From Planctomycetota bacterium (GTDB taxonomy: Bacteria; Planctomycetota; UBA1135): a DNA stretch of 64,000 nucleotides. Of this stretch, positions 53,951-63,735 are shown piece after piece (within the stretch, counting starts at the first letter, position 1; every line of letters starts with the position of its first letter). A model generated the notes under the pieces. That model had not been told where the DNA came from, did no database searches, and saw only the letters and a list, made by a program, of their open reading frames with translations. The stretch covers positions 184,043 through 248,042 of the forward strand of contig JAAESM010000050.1 of the NCBI GenBank assembly GCA_024229395.1, written 5' to 3'. A program made the position numbers and the translations under genes.

Positions 53951-56900
53951 TACTCACGAGCATCGCGAGAACTCGACCCTGGTGCGCTTCTTCCGCACCC
54001 TGGTGCAGCACCCGATTGGGGTGCTGATGATCTCGATCGCGTTGCTCGGCATGAGCTTCATCGCGGCCAAACGGATCCCGCTGGAGTTGGTCCCCTCCGG
54101 TATGACCAACTCCTCGATCTCGATCAACGCTGCTTGGGATGGCGCCAACCCCAGTGAGTTGGAACAGAAGGTCTTGAAGCCTTTGGAGAAGGAGCTGCGC
54201 ACGCTTCCAAACCTGGAAGAGATCATCGCTTGGGCGTCGGACGGTTCGGTCGGATTCAATCTCGACTTCCCTGGCAACCTGGACATGGACTTGGTCTATG
54301 CCGAGGTCGCCGACCGCGTCGAACGGGCGCGACCATTGCTGCCCACCGAGGTCGACCGAATCAATGTCCGCAAGGAAAGCATGGACCAGATTCCGGTCAT
54401 GTTCGCCGGCGTGCAATACCCCGGCATGGACAGCACCGTGGCGCAGGACCTGATCTCCAATGTGATGGTCAAGCGCGTCGAAGCGATCGATGGCGTAGCG
54501 AGTGCTTCGTCGATGGGATTGACGCCCTTGTCGATCCGCATCTGGTTGGATGAGGAACGCACCTTCGCCAACCGCGTCGACATTGGAGCTTTGGTGCGAC
54601 GCCTGCAGAGCGACAATATCTCTGCCCCGGTCGGCGACTTGGATGATTCTGGTGCGCGCACCATCATTCGTGTGGACTCACGCTTCAAGACCCTTGAAGA
54701 TATCGAGAACTTCCCGGTACGGCCGGGCCTGTTGATCAAGGACATCGGTCGTGTTGAGCAGGTGCGCAGCGCACCGGAGTTCTTCTTCCGTTTTGATGGC
54801 GTCTATGCCACTACCTTGCAGATCACCAAGGAAAGCTCGACCAATACTTTCGACCTATGCGAGAAGTTGCGCATCGCTTTCGAAGAGGAGTTCCCGGCAG
54901 ATCCGGTGCTCGGGCGTTTCGATTACCTGATCTACTTCAACCAGGGTGAGATGATCGGCGCAAGCATCGAGAACCTGGTCGATGATTCGCTATTGGGCGG
55001 CGGCATCGCCTGTATCGTGCTGTTCCTATTCCTGCGACGTTTCTCCTATACGCTGCTGATCACGCTGTCGATTCCGTTTGCGGTATTGATCGCTTTGAGC
55101 TTCCTTTACTTCAGCGGCCGCAGTCTCAACCTGATGTCGATGATGGGCATCACCATCTCCATCGGCATGCTGGTCGACAACTCGGTTGTGATCGTGGAGA
55201 GCATCTTCAAGCGTCGCGAGACCGGTGCTTCCACCAACGACTCCATCAGCCGTGGACCAGCCGAAGTCATGCTGGCGATCGTCACCGCCACACTGACCAC
55301 GGTGGTGGTGTTCCTGCCGCTGATGTTCCTGACCGAAGACCGCACCCAGCGCGTGGTCGCCGGCGCCATCGGCATGCCGCTGATCGTGGCCTTGCTGTCA
55401 GCACTGGTGTTGTCGATCGTGATGGTGCCTGTGGCCGCACGCTTCCTTCAACATAAAGGCAAGCGCGGCAAGAAAGATGCCAAGAACGCCGGCCATATGC
55501 CGGACTGGATGACCAGGCCATTATTGGCGACGGTGAACTGGTCGATTCACCATCGTTTCCGTGCGATCCTGTTCTGCGCGTTGATCCTCATGTCAAGCTC
55601 CATCGCCAAGGCGGGGCGTGCTGCAGCAGGTAGCGGTGGTGACGGCGACGGTCAGATCGAAGTCAGTTTCGACTTCACCGAAGGCACCACCCTGTTGAAC
55701 GGTGATGAAGAAGTGAAGCTGATGGAAGAGGCCGCGATCGGTTCGGCCGAGTTCAAGCAACGCTTCCCCTACGTGGCTTCCGGTTTGTGGTTCAACAAGA
55801 CTATGGGCCAGATCATGATCTGGCCAGAGCGCCCACTGAAGGTCCAAGAGAGTGAAGAGCTCATGGATTACATGAAGGAGAAGCTGCCGAAGCGCGCACG
55901 CGTCAAATACCGCTTTGAGAAGGAGTTCAACCAAGGGGCCAGCAACGACGTCGAATGGACGCGCATCCGCGTCGAAGGTGAGGACAGCCAAACCGTGCAG
56001 CGCATCATCGATGACATTCGAATCGCCGGGGCCAGCAGCAAGGACTTCACCGAAGTCAGCAAGGAGCGCAGTAAGGACCGCGAGATCCTGGTTAGCATGG
56101 ACCGCGACCGCATGAGCCGTTTGGGCATCAACAGCAGCAGCGTGATTGGCAATATCGAATGGACCATGCGCGGCTTCATGGTTTCACGTTTCGAGACTCC
56201 GAACTTGGATTTACCCCTAATCATCGAGCATGACAAACTGGTCAACCCAAACCGTTCCAAGCTCGAGGAGATGGTCATCGCCACCGCCAACAATCTGGTG
56301 CCGCTCTCGACCTTCGCCGAGTTCACCAATTCGCGCTCGCGCAGTGGAATCTTCCGTCGCGATGGCAAGCTGTCGGATTCCGTTGGCCTGAAGGCCAAGA
56401 GCAAGGATGTCAAAGAAGCCTATGTCGCAGCAGCACGCTTGATGGAAGACATTGATATCCCCGAGGGGTATCGCTGGACTCAAGACGGTGGTTGGCAGAA
56501 AGCGGAAAGCGATATGCAGGAGTTGATGTACGCATTGCTGCTTGCCGTCGGCCTGGTGTTCCTGTTGATGGGCTTGCTGTTCAACTCGGTGGTGTTGCCG
56601 ATTTCCGCGCTCACCACCATCGCCTTCGCCATCCTTGGCGCCGACTGGGCCTTCTTCATGATGAACACTGCAGTCGGCCCGATGGAGTTCATTGGCATGA
56701 TCGTTTTGGCTGGCGTGGTGGTCAACAACGGCATCGTTCTGATCGACCGAATCCTGCAATTTGAGCGCAGCGGCATGGCGGTCAATGATGCCATCCTCGC
56801 GGCCGTGCGCGACCGCATGCGCCCAGTCTTCATGACCGCGCTGACCACGGTCTGCGGCCTGCTGCCGATTGCGCTGTCGGAGCCGACCGGCAACGGTTTC

Positions 56901-57101
56901 TCCTTCCAAGGATTGGCCATCGGTATCGTCGGCGGCATCACCGTCGCCACCTTCTTCACGCTGACAGTCGTACCGCTGTCCTTCTCATTATTGCGCGACC
57001 TCGGCCACCTGTTCGCCAACGCCTTCATGGGCCGGCCACTGCCGTGGGCCTTGCGTGAGGACACCCCGCAAAGCGACACCACGCCGAAACCGAATTCCTG
57101 A
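53943..57101 (+). CDS. RND efflux permease, second subunit
   Basis: IPLELVPSGMTNSSISINAAWDGANPSELEQKV; MSMMGITISIGMLVDNSVVIVESIFKRR; RDRMRPVFMTALTTVCGLLPIA. Overlaps the first permease (ATGGATAA). Confidence 0.93.
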   Translation: MDNTHEHRENSTLVRFFRTLVQHPIGVLMISIALLGMSFIAAKRIPLELVPSGMTNSSISINAAWDGANPSELEQKVLKPLEKELRTLPNLEEIIAWASDGSVGFNLDFPGNLDMDLVYAEVADRVERARPLLPTEVDRINVRKESMDQIPVMFAGVQYPGMDSTVAQDLISNVMVKRVEAIDGVASASSMGLTPLSIRIWLDEERTFANRVDIGALVRRLQSDNISAPVGDLDDSGARTIIRVDSRFKTLEDIENFPVRPGLLIKDIGRVEQVRSAPEFFFRFDGVYATTLQITKESSTNTFDLCEKLRIAFEEEFPADPVLGRFDYLIYFNQGEMIGASIENLVDDSLLGGGIACIVLFLFLRRFSYTLLITLSIPFAVLIALSFLYFSGRSLNLMSMMGITISIGMLVDNSVVIVESIFKRRETGASTNDSISRGPAEVMLAIVTATLTTVVVFLPLMFLTEDRTQRVVAGAIGMPLIVALLSALVLSIVMVPVAARFLQHKGKRGKKDAKNAGHMPDWMTRPLLATVNWSIHHRFRAILFCALILMSSSIAKAGRAAAGSGGDGDGQIEVSFDFTEGTTLLNGDEEVKLMEEAAIGSAEFKQRFPYVASGLWFNKTMGQIMIWPERPLKVQESEELMDYMKEKLPKRARVKYRFEKEFNQGASNDVEWTRIRVEGEDSQTVQRIIDDIRIAGASSKDFTEVSKERSKDREILVSMDRDRMSRLGINSSSVIGNIEWTMRGFMVSRFETPNLDLPLIIEHDKLVNPNRSKLEEMVIATANNLVPLSTFAEFTNSRSRSGIFRRDGKLSDSVGLKAKSKDVKEAYVAAARLMEDIDIPEGYRWTQDGGWQKAESDMQELMYALLLAVGLVFLLMGLLFNSVVLPISALTTIAFAILGADWAFFMMNTAVGPMEFIGMIVLAGVVVNNGIVLIDRILQFERSGMAVNDAILAAVRDRMRPVFMTALTTVCGLLPIALSEPTGNGFSFQGLAIGIVGGITVATFFTLTVVPLSFSLLRDLGHLFANAFMGRPLPWALREDTPQSDTTPKPNS

Positions 57102-57157
57102 GCCCTCCGGCCATGGCGTAACGCTGGCAATGCCGTACAATATGCGGCTAACCAGTC

Positions 57158-57676
57158 ATGGCGACGTTCCTTGAAGGCATTCCGACTCTCACTACCGGCC
57201 GCTACGCGGTCGTAGTTGCACGTTTTAACTCCGACATCACCGAGTCCCTGCTTGATGGCTGTCTGCACGCTTTCGAGCGCGCCGGCATCCCAACCAGCAA
57301 CGTCGATGTCGCCCGGGTTCCCGGAGCCTTTGAGCTACCCCTGGCTTGTGAACGCCTTGCTGCCAGCGGCCGCTATCGCGCCGTGATTGCACTTGGCTGT
57401 GTCATCCGCGGCGGCACTCCGCACTTCGATTATGTCTGTGGCGAAACCAGTCGCGGCATCATGGATGTTGCACTACTTCATAAGCTTCCAGTGATGATGG
57501 GCGTGTTGACTTGTGACACCCTTGAGCAAGCTCAGTTCCGCGCCGACCGCGACGTACTCACCGGCAGCAATCAAGCCGCCGACGACCGCACCGAAAAGAT
57601 TACTCCACGCTCGAATAAGGGCGCGGAAGCTGCTGAAGCCGCCTTGGAGATGGTGGCCTTGCTGGACAAGATTTGA
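57158..57676 (+). CDS. ribH: 6,7-dimethyl-8-ribityllumazine synthase with C-terminal insertion
   Basis: VARFNSDITESLLDGC, VPGAFELPLACERLA, ALGCVIRGGTPHFDYVCGE, GVLTCDTLEQAQ, NKGAEAAEAALEM. Confidence 0.95.
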   Translation: MATFLEGIPTLTTGRYAVVVARFNSDITESLLDGCLHAFERAGIPTSNVDVARVPGAFELPLACERLAASGRYRAVIALGCVIRGGTPHFDYVCGETSRGIMDVALLHKLPVMMGVLTCDTLEQAQFRADRDVLTGSNQAADDRTEKITPRSNKGAEAAEAALEMVALLDKI

Positions 57677-57689
57677 ACCCCTCAGAATC

Positions 57690-58298
57690 ATGGCTGTACC
57701 TCTTCGTCGTCGAACCCGCGCCCGCGAGCTGGCGCTGCAGTTCCTTTATATGTTGGAGCTGAGTGGCAACGATGCCATGGAAGAGCTCATCCCCTTCGTG
57801 GAGCACCACACCAAGGGCAGTCGCGATACCAAAGGTCGCGGCGAGGTCGCTGAGTTCACCTTGGCTCTAGCCCGCGGCGTGGTCGAGAACCGCGAGGAAA
57901 TCGACACCTGGATCGAAGCCATCGCACGCAACTGGCGCCTCGACCGCATGGCGCATCTGGACCGCAACATCCTGCGCATCGCGATCTTCGAGTTGGTCTT
58001 CCAGGCCGATACGCCATACAAGGTGGTCATCAACGAAGCGATCGACATCGCCAAACGTTTCTCCACCTCGCAGTCGGGCAGTTTCGTCAACGGCATCCTC
58101 GACCGCGCACGCATCCTGATCGAAGAATCGCGTGCTAATAACGAGGGCCACCCGGTTCCACCGAAGAACGCCGCGATGAAATCGATGCCAGTGCCTGCCC
58201 CGCGCGGCCCCATCGAACCCGAGAGCGACGGTTTCACCTCGGTATCCAGCTTCAATCCGCCCGTACCGCGTGGGCGTAACAGCCGCCACGAAGACTAG
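57690..58298 (+). CDS. nusB: Transcription antitermination protein NusB
   Basis: RRRTRARELALQFLYMLELS; MAHLDRNILRIAIFELVFQADTPYKVVINEAIDIAKRFSTSQSGSFVNGILDRA. Confidence 0.95.
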   Translation: MAVPLRRRTRARELALQFLYMLELSGNDAMEELIPFVEHHTKGSRDTKGRGEVAEFTLALARGVVENREEIDTWIEAIARNWRLDRMAHLDRNILRIAIFELVFQADTPYKVVINEAIDIAKRFSTSQSGSFVNGILDRARILIEESRANNEGHPVPPKNAAMKSMPVPAPRGPIEPESDGFTSVSSFNPPVPRGRNSRHED

Positions 58299-58318
58299 AC
58301 CACCAAGATTCAGCAGAC

Positions 58319-59248
58319 ATGGTTTTCTCGAGATTCCGTAAGGGCTTGACCCGCACCCGTAATCGCATCTCCAATGCGATGCGCCGTCTTGGCGGAGACA
58401 CCAGTGCCGCTGACACCATTGAGGCGCTCGAAGAAGTACTCTACACGGCCGACGTCGGCCCGCTAGCCACCGAGCTACTCGAAGAAGCCGAAGGCCAGCT
58501 GAAGAAAGGCAATCTTGCCAAGGCTGGTGAAATGCCGACTTGGTTGCGCGGCCGCCTGCTCGATGTGTGCAAAGGCCCTGAAGGTGAGCCACTGCCGATG
58601 GAAGCGATTGATGGCCCGTGCGTGGTGCTGGTTGTTGGCGTGAATGGTTCGGGCAAGACCACCTCAATCGCCAAGCTGATTCATTGGTTGCGCGGTCAGA
58701 ATAAGTCGGTGCTGGTCGCCGCTTGCGACACCTTCCGCGCTGCCGCGGTCGAGCAACTGAGCATTTGGTGCGAGCGCACCGGCGTGGAAGTAATCAAGGG
58801 CCAGCAAGGCGCCGATCCTGCTGCCATCGCCCACGACGCCGCCGCCGCCGCCAAAGCACGTAATGTCGATGTGCTTTTAGTCGACACTGCCGGTCGTCTG
58901 CACACGCAGAAGAACTTAATGGCCGAGTTAGAGAAAGTCTCGCGTGTGATTGGGCGTCAGATTGATGGAGCCCCCCATCACACCGTGCTAGTTCTCGATG
59001 CAACCACCGGCCAAAACGCCGTCCAACAAGCTCGCCAGTTCGGCGAGACCGTGCCGCTGACCGGCGTCTTCCTGACCAAGCTGGATGGCACCGCAAAGGG
59101 TGGCGCCACCTTGTCGATTGGCCACCAACTCGGCCTGCCGGTACTTTTCGTCGGCCTCGGCGAAGGCATGGATGACATCGAAGTCTTCGAACCAGAAGAG
59201 TTCCTCGATGCGATCCTGGAGCCGCGCAGTGCGGAGGCAGAGGCCTGA
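58319..59248 (+). CDS. ftsY: Signal recognition particle receptor FtsY
   Basis: VVGVNGSGKTTSIAKLI, AACDTFRAAAVEQL, VLLVDTAGRLHTQKNLMAEL, LTKLDGTAKGGATLSI, FVGLGEGMDDIEVF. Confidence 0.97.
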   Translation: MVFSRFRKGLTRTRNRISNAMRRLGGDTSAADTIEALEEVLYTADVGPLATELLEEAEGQLKKGNLAKAGEMPTWLRGRLLDVCKGPEGEPLPMEAIDGPCVVLVVGVNGSGKTTSIAKLIHWLRGQNKSVLVAACDTFRAAAVEQLSIWCERTGVEVIKGQQGADPAAIAHDAAAAAKARNVDVLLVDTAGRLHTQKNLMAELEKVSRVIGRQIDGAPHHTVLVLDATTGQNAVQQARQFGETVPLTGVFLTKLDGTAKGGATLSIGHQLGLPVLFVGLGEGMDDIEVFEPEEFLDAILEPRSAEAEA

Positions 59249-59289
59249 AGGCCCAGCTGAGGTTTCCTGAGTTAGCGGCTGCAGCTTGT

Positions 59290-61170
59290 GTGCTGGTTCC
59301 GCTATGGAGTTATTCCAACTGGCGTTTGGATGAACCGCGTGCCGACGGCGCCATGTTCTCCTTGCTGGTGTTGTTGTTCGCCGCCTTCACCTTGTGGAAG
59401 CAGCGCCGCCTGGAATTGGTGGCCGGCTCTAAGTTCTTCGGTGCTGCGCTACTGTGCGGCCTGATTCCATTGATGATCCTGTCGGGTAATCCCAGCGGCT
59501 GGGCACCTGCTCTTGGCGGACTGGCCGACCGCGCACCTCTGCTGAGCGCGTGGATCTTTGCTTGTGCGATAGCCAGCTGGCGCGAGTTCGATAAAGCCAG
59601 GCTGCTGCAAGCCGTGTTGGTAGTCGGTGCACTGGCTTCGCTCTACGCGTTGCCGCAAGCTTTCGGCTGGGTTCCGCCTGGCTGGGAGGCCATTACTGTC
59701 CGCCCGTCCTTCCCCTATGCCGGCATCATTCATGCGGTGGAAGTGGTGGTTCCAATGCTGCTGCTGGCTTTAGCCGCCCTACCCACCCTGCCGCAAGCAC
59801 CGCGCCTGTGGTTGCTGGTGGTCGCACCGCTGGCCATCCACGCTGGCGTAATCGGCTCCAACGCCGGACGCCTCGGTCTGATCGCCGGCGCCCTGCTGCT
59901 ATTGCGCGCTATCCCCGCCCGTCGCGCCGGCACCGCCATCGCGCTGGTCTTGGTACTGATCGGAGAACTGTGTCGTGCCCTCTTTGGCGGCGGCCAAAAC
60001 ACCGGCGACGTACTCCCGCAAGGCGAGTCCATCCGTCCCAGCCTCTATGCCGATACTTTGGTGCATTCGGCAACCCATCCGCTGGGTATCGGCATCGGAC
60101 GCTTTCAGAGTGACTTCCCAGAGTGGCGTTCGGAAGAGACCGCGCGCCTGCTGTCCAGGGATTGGACTCTGCATGAGCACCGCACGCCAAAGACCGCTCA
60201 CAGCGAACCGCTGATGACCCTGGTCGAACTCGGATGGGCAGGCTCCCTGCTGCTTGTCGGTGGCCTGTGGCTGCTGTGGCGTCAACGTCGGCTGGCCACC
60301 AGCCAACATGTCCTCTTCGACACTACGCCGGCGTGGATCGCGTTGTTGATCTCAGCGGCGGTGCGTTCGCCCTTCACCGACAACCCCGCCGCCCTTGGTC
60401 TTGCAGCACTGCTGATGGGCCTCGACATTCGCGCCGCCTTGGCCAGCCAACCTACCGCCTCGGCAAAGGCTGCGCAGCCAGCTTGGCGCAGCGCCCTGCC
60501 AACAGTAGTGGTGATGGTCGCAGCCCTTGTCACCGTGCGCCCGGCCTGGGCACAACTCCGCGGCGAACAACTGGTCGCCCAAGCCGCTCAAGACGAAGGG
60601 CACTTCGCCGAGCACATGATCGCCGCCACCGAGGCGCGGCCATGGGACACCCAAGCTTGGGTCTTGTTGGGCAGCTATTACTACGCCAGACAAGAGTGGG
60701 AATGGGCGCGTGACTGCTTCTATGAAGCCATCTGGTACGACGCCACCAACCTGTCGGCAATCACTGCCTTGATGCGCGTCGAGATGCAAGCCGCCGACGG
60801 CACCGAAGCCAATCTCGTGGCTCTGATGGCGCGCGCCGAACAATTCGCGCCGAAGCACCCTTCGGTCATCGAAGCACGCATTGCCTGGCTAACCGCACAC
60901 CAGGAGCGTTTCCAAGTCGAGGCGGCGCGCCGAGTACAAACGGGTGCGCGCGATGCAGGTTTGTGGTGGGCAGCTTCCTTCCTGGCAGAGGCACAAATCG
61001 CTGCTGCGGAAGGGCGTCGCGATGACGCTTCCAAGGCTTTGTACCGCGCTTCGGTGTGGGCGCCAAGTCACAAAGCGTTGGTGGAGCGCACCGCGCGCAA
61101 GGAAGAGATTGATCAGCAGACCATCGGCAAGCTGACACGCGAGATCTTCCCGACTTGGCCACGTTTGTAG
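59290..61170 (+). CDS. O-antigen ligase-like polytopic membrane protein with C-terminal TPR-like region
   Basis: About 10 hydrophobic segments; Wzy_C-like SNAGRLGLIAGALLLL and HPLGIGIGRFQSDFPEWR...HSEPLMTLVELGWAGSLLLV; helical C-terminus. Translation may begin further upstream, overlapping the ftsY stop (frame open to CTG 59245). Confidence 0.8.
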   Translation: MLVPLWSYSNWRLDEPRADGAMFSLLVLLFAAFTLWKQRRLELVAGSKFFGAALLCGLIPLMILSGNPSGWAPALGGLADRAPLLSAWIFACAIASWREFDKARLLQAVLVVGALASLYALPQAFGWVPPGWEAITVRPSFPYAGIIHAVEVVVPMLLLALAALPTLPQAPRLWLLVVAPLAIHAGVIGSNAGRLGLIAGALLLLRAIPARRAGTAIALVLVLIGELCRALFGGGQNTGDVLPQGESIRPSLYADTLVHSATHPLGIGIGRFQSDFPEWRSEETARLLSRDWTLHEHRTPKTAHSEPLMTLVELGWAGSLLLVGGLWLLWRQRRLATSQHVLFDTTPAWIALLISAAVRSPFTDNPAALGLAALLMGLDIRAALASQPTASAKAAQPAWRSALPTVVVMVAALVTVRPAWAQLRGEQLVAQAAQDEGHFAEHMIAATEARPWDTQAWVLLGSYYYARQEWEWARDCFYEAIWYDATNLSAITALMRVEMQAADGTEANLVALMARAEQFAPKHPSVIEARIAWLTAHQERFQVEAARRVQTGARDAGLWWAASFLAEAQIAAAEGRRDDASKALYRASVWAPSHKALVERTARKEEIDQQTIGKLTREIFPTWPRL

Positions 61171-61285
61171 GTCGCACGGGTCTTTCGTCCCGATGCCGCA
61201 GGCATCGTCCAGTGGCCACGCCTGAAACCTCCCAGTGCCCATGCCTGTAAGGTAGGAGCATGCTGTTCCCCCACCTTGAATCCGC

Positions 61286-61741
61286 GTGATCACATGCCGA
61301 CCACAGGGATTCCTGGCGAGCGGGTTCTTCCTGGAGGGTGACGGTTGGCGCGCTGCGTTGAATATCCGTTGGTTGACCGAGCAAGGCTCCATCCAACTCG
61401 GAGACCAGGACTTCGAGACTCGCAAGCATGGCCCAATGAGTGGCCATTGGAGCCTGAAGCTCGGAGGCAAGGAATATGCGTCGGGCAAGAAGCCGTCGCC
61501 CTTCACTAGGACGGTAGTGATTTCCAGCCCCATGGGTGAGCTGCGCCTGGTGGCAGAGACCATCTTTACACGGGGTTTTCAGCTCGAAGCCAGCGGCAAA
61601 GTCATCGCGCGTATGCAGCCAAACCATGTCTTCACTCGACATGCCAAGATCAAGTTGGAGAGCGCGGATATGGACTTGCCAACCCTCTGCTTCGCCTTCT
61701 GGCTGGTGCTGATCTCGTGGCGACGTTCCCACGGGGCCTAG
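61286..61741 (+). CDS. Hypothetical protein, possibly 5'-disrupted
   Basis: Coherent composition (LEGDGWRAALNIRWLTEQG..., SPMGELRLVAETIFTRGFQLEASGKVIARMQPNHVFTRHAKIKLESADMDLPTLCFAFWLVLISWRR); GTG start only, no good RBS in frame. Confidence 0.45.
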   Translation: MITCRPQGFLASGFFLEGDGWRAALNIRWLTEQGSIQLGDQDFETRKHGPMSGHWSLKLGGKEYASGKKPSPFTRTVVISSPMGELRLVAETIFTRGFQLEASGKVIARMQPNHVFTRHAKIKLESADMDLPTLCFAFWLVLISWRRSHGA

Positions 61742-61810
61742 CCCTGGCAGCCCTCCAACCCCAGCTCGCTGCAGCCTAGGTTGGTGCCAGCAACACCGTT
61801 TTTTCGCGGC

Positions 61811-61848
61811 AAACAAAAAGAGCGGGCCACCCCGAAGGATGGCCCGCT
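61811..61848 (-). terminator. Rho-independent terminator of the PpiD/SurA-like gene
   Basis: Minus strand AGCGGGCCA-tccttcgggg-TGGCCCGCT then CTTTTTGTTT. Confidence 0.88.
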
Positions 61849-61882
61849 GAATCGTGCAGAACTTAGCCCCACCAAAGGTTGA

Positions 61883-63679
61883 TTACTCAGCCGTTTCGTC
61901 TTCGACCTCGATGATCACCTTCTTCAGACCGTAGCTATCAGCGAAGCCTTCGAAGGACAGTTGATCGGTGATGAACTCGGTCCGCGCGGTCTGGATGGCG
62001 CGGGCGCGCGCATTGTCCAGCTCGGCAGGCCACATCGAATCGACATCAGCATCGCGACGCCCCTTCAGGTGTGCGACAGCAATGCCATCCTCACCAAAGT
62101 CTTCTGGGCCAACAATCTGGGTATCGAGCAGGTCATCAAGTTCGAAACCAACGCGACTGCGTAGGCCACGCAAGACGGTGGCATCGGTTGGCCATACAGG
62201 ATCAACAGTGCGGCGTGCTTGACGCGACAACCACCCCATCTGCTCCAAGGCGCGTCCTTCGGAACCCACGGCGTTGGCGAAGGTCTCTGCATCGACGGTG
62301 ACCGGGTCACCTTCGACATAGTCCTCTCCACGTGGCAAGGCAGCTACGAAGGCGTCGGCGGCTTCTTCAGCCAAGCGCTCCTTCTGCTGATCGCGCCACA
62401 GGGCGACGACGTCTTCGCGGATGTCAACCAGCTCTGGCATGGTGCGCTCACGCTTCTCGGTGACGCGCACGTAGTAAGTCATGCCACGCTTCTTCAGCGG
62501 CTGGCTTGACCAAGTGCCTGCTTCCGACTGGAACAAGACGTTGAGTTGCAAGTCGCCGATGCGATCCACATCGACCAGCTCCGATGGCGGAACCATTTCA
62601 GCGTAGACCAAGTGCTCGGCACCCTTCTCAGTGGCGAATGCAGCGCTGTCTTCTGCGCCGACCAAATCCAGACCGAGTTGGCCGATGGCTTGGTTCAGCA
62701 AGTAATCCTTGCGAAGGTCATCGCCGATCTCTTCCTTGCTCAACAGACGACCCAACTCTGGATCGACTTCGACGCCTTCTTCAGGCTCAGGGCGCAGGTA
62801 GATGCGCGACTTGTTGATCTGGTAGAAACCGTTGAGCTCCTCTTCGGTGGGCTCGGTTGGGGTGAACCAAGCCTTGACTGCGTCGGACTCCAGTGCATCG
62901 GCACTGAGCAGGACGGCCTCGAAGGTCACGGCCTGTGGAATCTCCAACTTGCCACGCTCGTAAGCACCGAGGTCCTCGTCGAAGAAGGTCTGAAGTTCTT
63001 CCTCGGTAGGCTCCAGGGCTGCCGCCGCATCTTCAAACTGCGAGGGGTGCCATACGGTGTACTGCACATCCATCTCTTCGTTGTCCTTAGTCCAGGTATC
63101 GAAAACCATGGCTTCGGTCGGCACGGCGGCAGCCGACAGCAGGTCGAGCACGATCAGCACCTTCAAGGCGCGGGCGATCTGAGCCTCGAACTGAGGGGCG
63201 GTGCCGTAACCCAAATTGCGGTAGTACTGCTTGTAACCAGCTTCACCAGCGGCGGCGAAGGGCGACAACACTCCCTGCAACTGGTCACCAGTGACCATCA
63301 CGCCAAGGTCATCGGCGAGCAGCATCAAGGTGCAGTAGGTCAGGATGTCTTCTTCAGTATCGCGACCGAAGAAAGGATCCAAGCGCATCTGGGCAGGCAG
63401 GTTGCCAGCGAAGTGCTTCAGCGAAACCGCGGTGCGGTAAGTGTTTACATTGATTTCGGTGTGGCCACCTTCAGGTAGCTCGACGGTCGCGCGCAATGGC
63501 GGACCACCACCGAACATGCCTCCAAGGACCTGAGTCATGGAGCCAGTTACCGAGAAAATCAGCAGACAGAAAACCGCAACACCAATGATGCTCCAGCGCT
63601 TGAGCGGAGACATGGTGTCGGTGTGAACAGCCTCATGCTGATCCACAGGCTTGGGCTTGGTTTGTTTATTCTTACTCAT
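61883..63679 (-). CDS. Membrane-anchored SurA/PpiD-like periplasmic folding factor
   Basis: Lys-rich N-terminus, one TM (WSIIGVAVFCLLIFSVTGSM), SurA_N-like helical region and central rotamase-like segment; no clear catalytic parvulin signature seen. Confidence 0.65.
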   Translation of the reverse strand: MSKNKQTKPKPVDQHEAVHTDTMSPLKRWSIIGVAVFCLLIFSVTGSMTQVLGGMFGGGPPLRATVELPEGGHTEINVNTYRTAVSLKHFAGNLPAQMRLDPFFGRDTEEDILTYCTLMLLADDLGVMVTGDQLQGVLSPFAAAGEAGYKQYYRNLGYGTAPQFEAQIARALKVLIVLDLLSAAAVPTEAMVFDTWTKDNEEMDVQYTVWHPSQFEDAAAALEPTEEELQTFFDEDLGAYERGKLEIPQAVTFEAVLLSADALESDAVKAWFTPTEPTEEELNGFYQINKSRIYLRPEPEEGVEVDPELGRLLSKEEIGDDLRKDYLLNQAIGQLGLDLVGAEDSAAFATEKGAEHLVYAEMVPPSELVDVDRIGDLQLNVLFQSEAGTWSSQPLKKRGMTYYVRVTEKRERTMPELVDIREDVVALWRDQQKERLAEEAADAFVAALPRGEDYVEGDPVTVDAETFANAVGSEGRALEQMGWLSRQARRTVDPVWPTDATVLRGLRSRVGFELDDLLDTQIVGPEDFGEDGIAVAHLKGRRDADVDSMWPAELDNARARAIQTARTEFITDQLSFEGFADSYGLKKVIIEVEDETAE

Positions 63680-63735
63680 CGGGTCAGACGCGGCGAATCG
63701 TAGCCCGGAAGTTTACCCCCTCCGAGCCGAATCGC

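Noticed and set aside
55180-55200. VDN instead of VDD in the RND TM4 proton-relay motif as a possible dead transporter
   Set aside because: Both permeases have GMLVDN, a variant common in HAE1-type RND proteins, so not evidence of inactivity.
60866-61816. 316-aa minus-strand ORF
   Set aside because: Antisense to the O-antigen-ligase-like gene and the 61286 gene; low-quality composition and no start context.
62546-63478. 310-aa plus-strand ORF
   Set aside because: Antisense to the SurA/PpiD-like gene.
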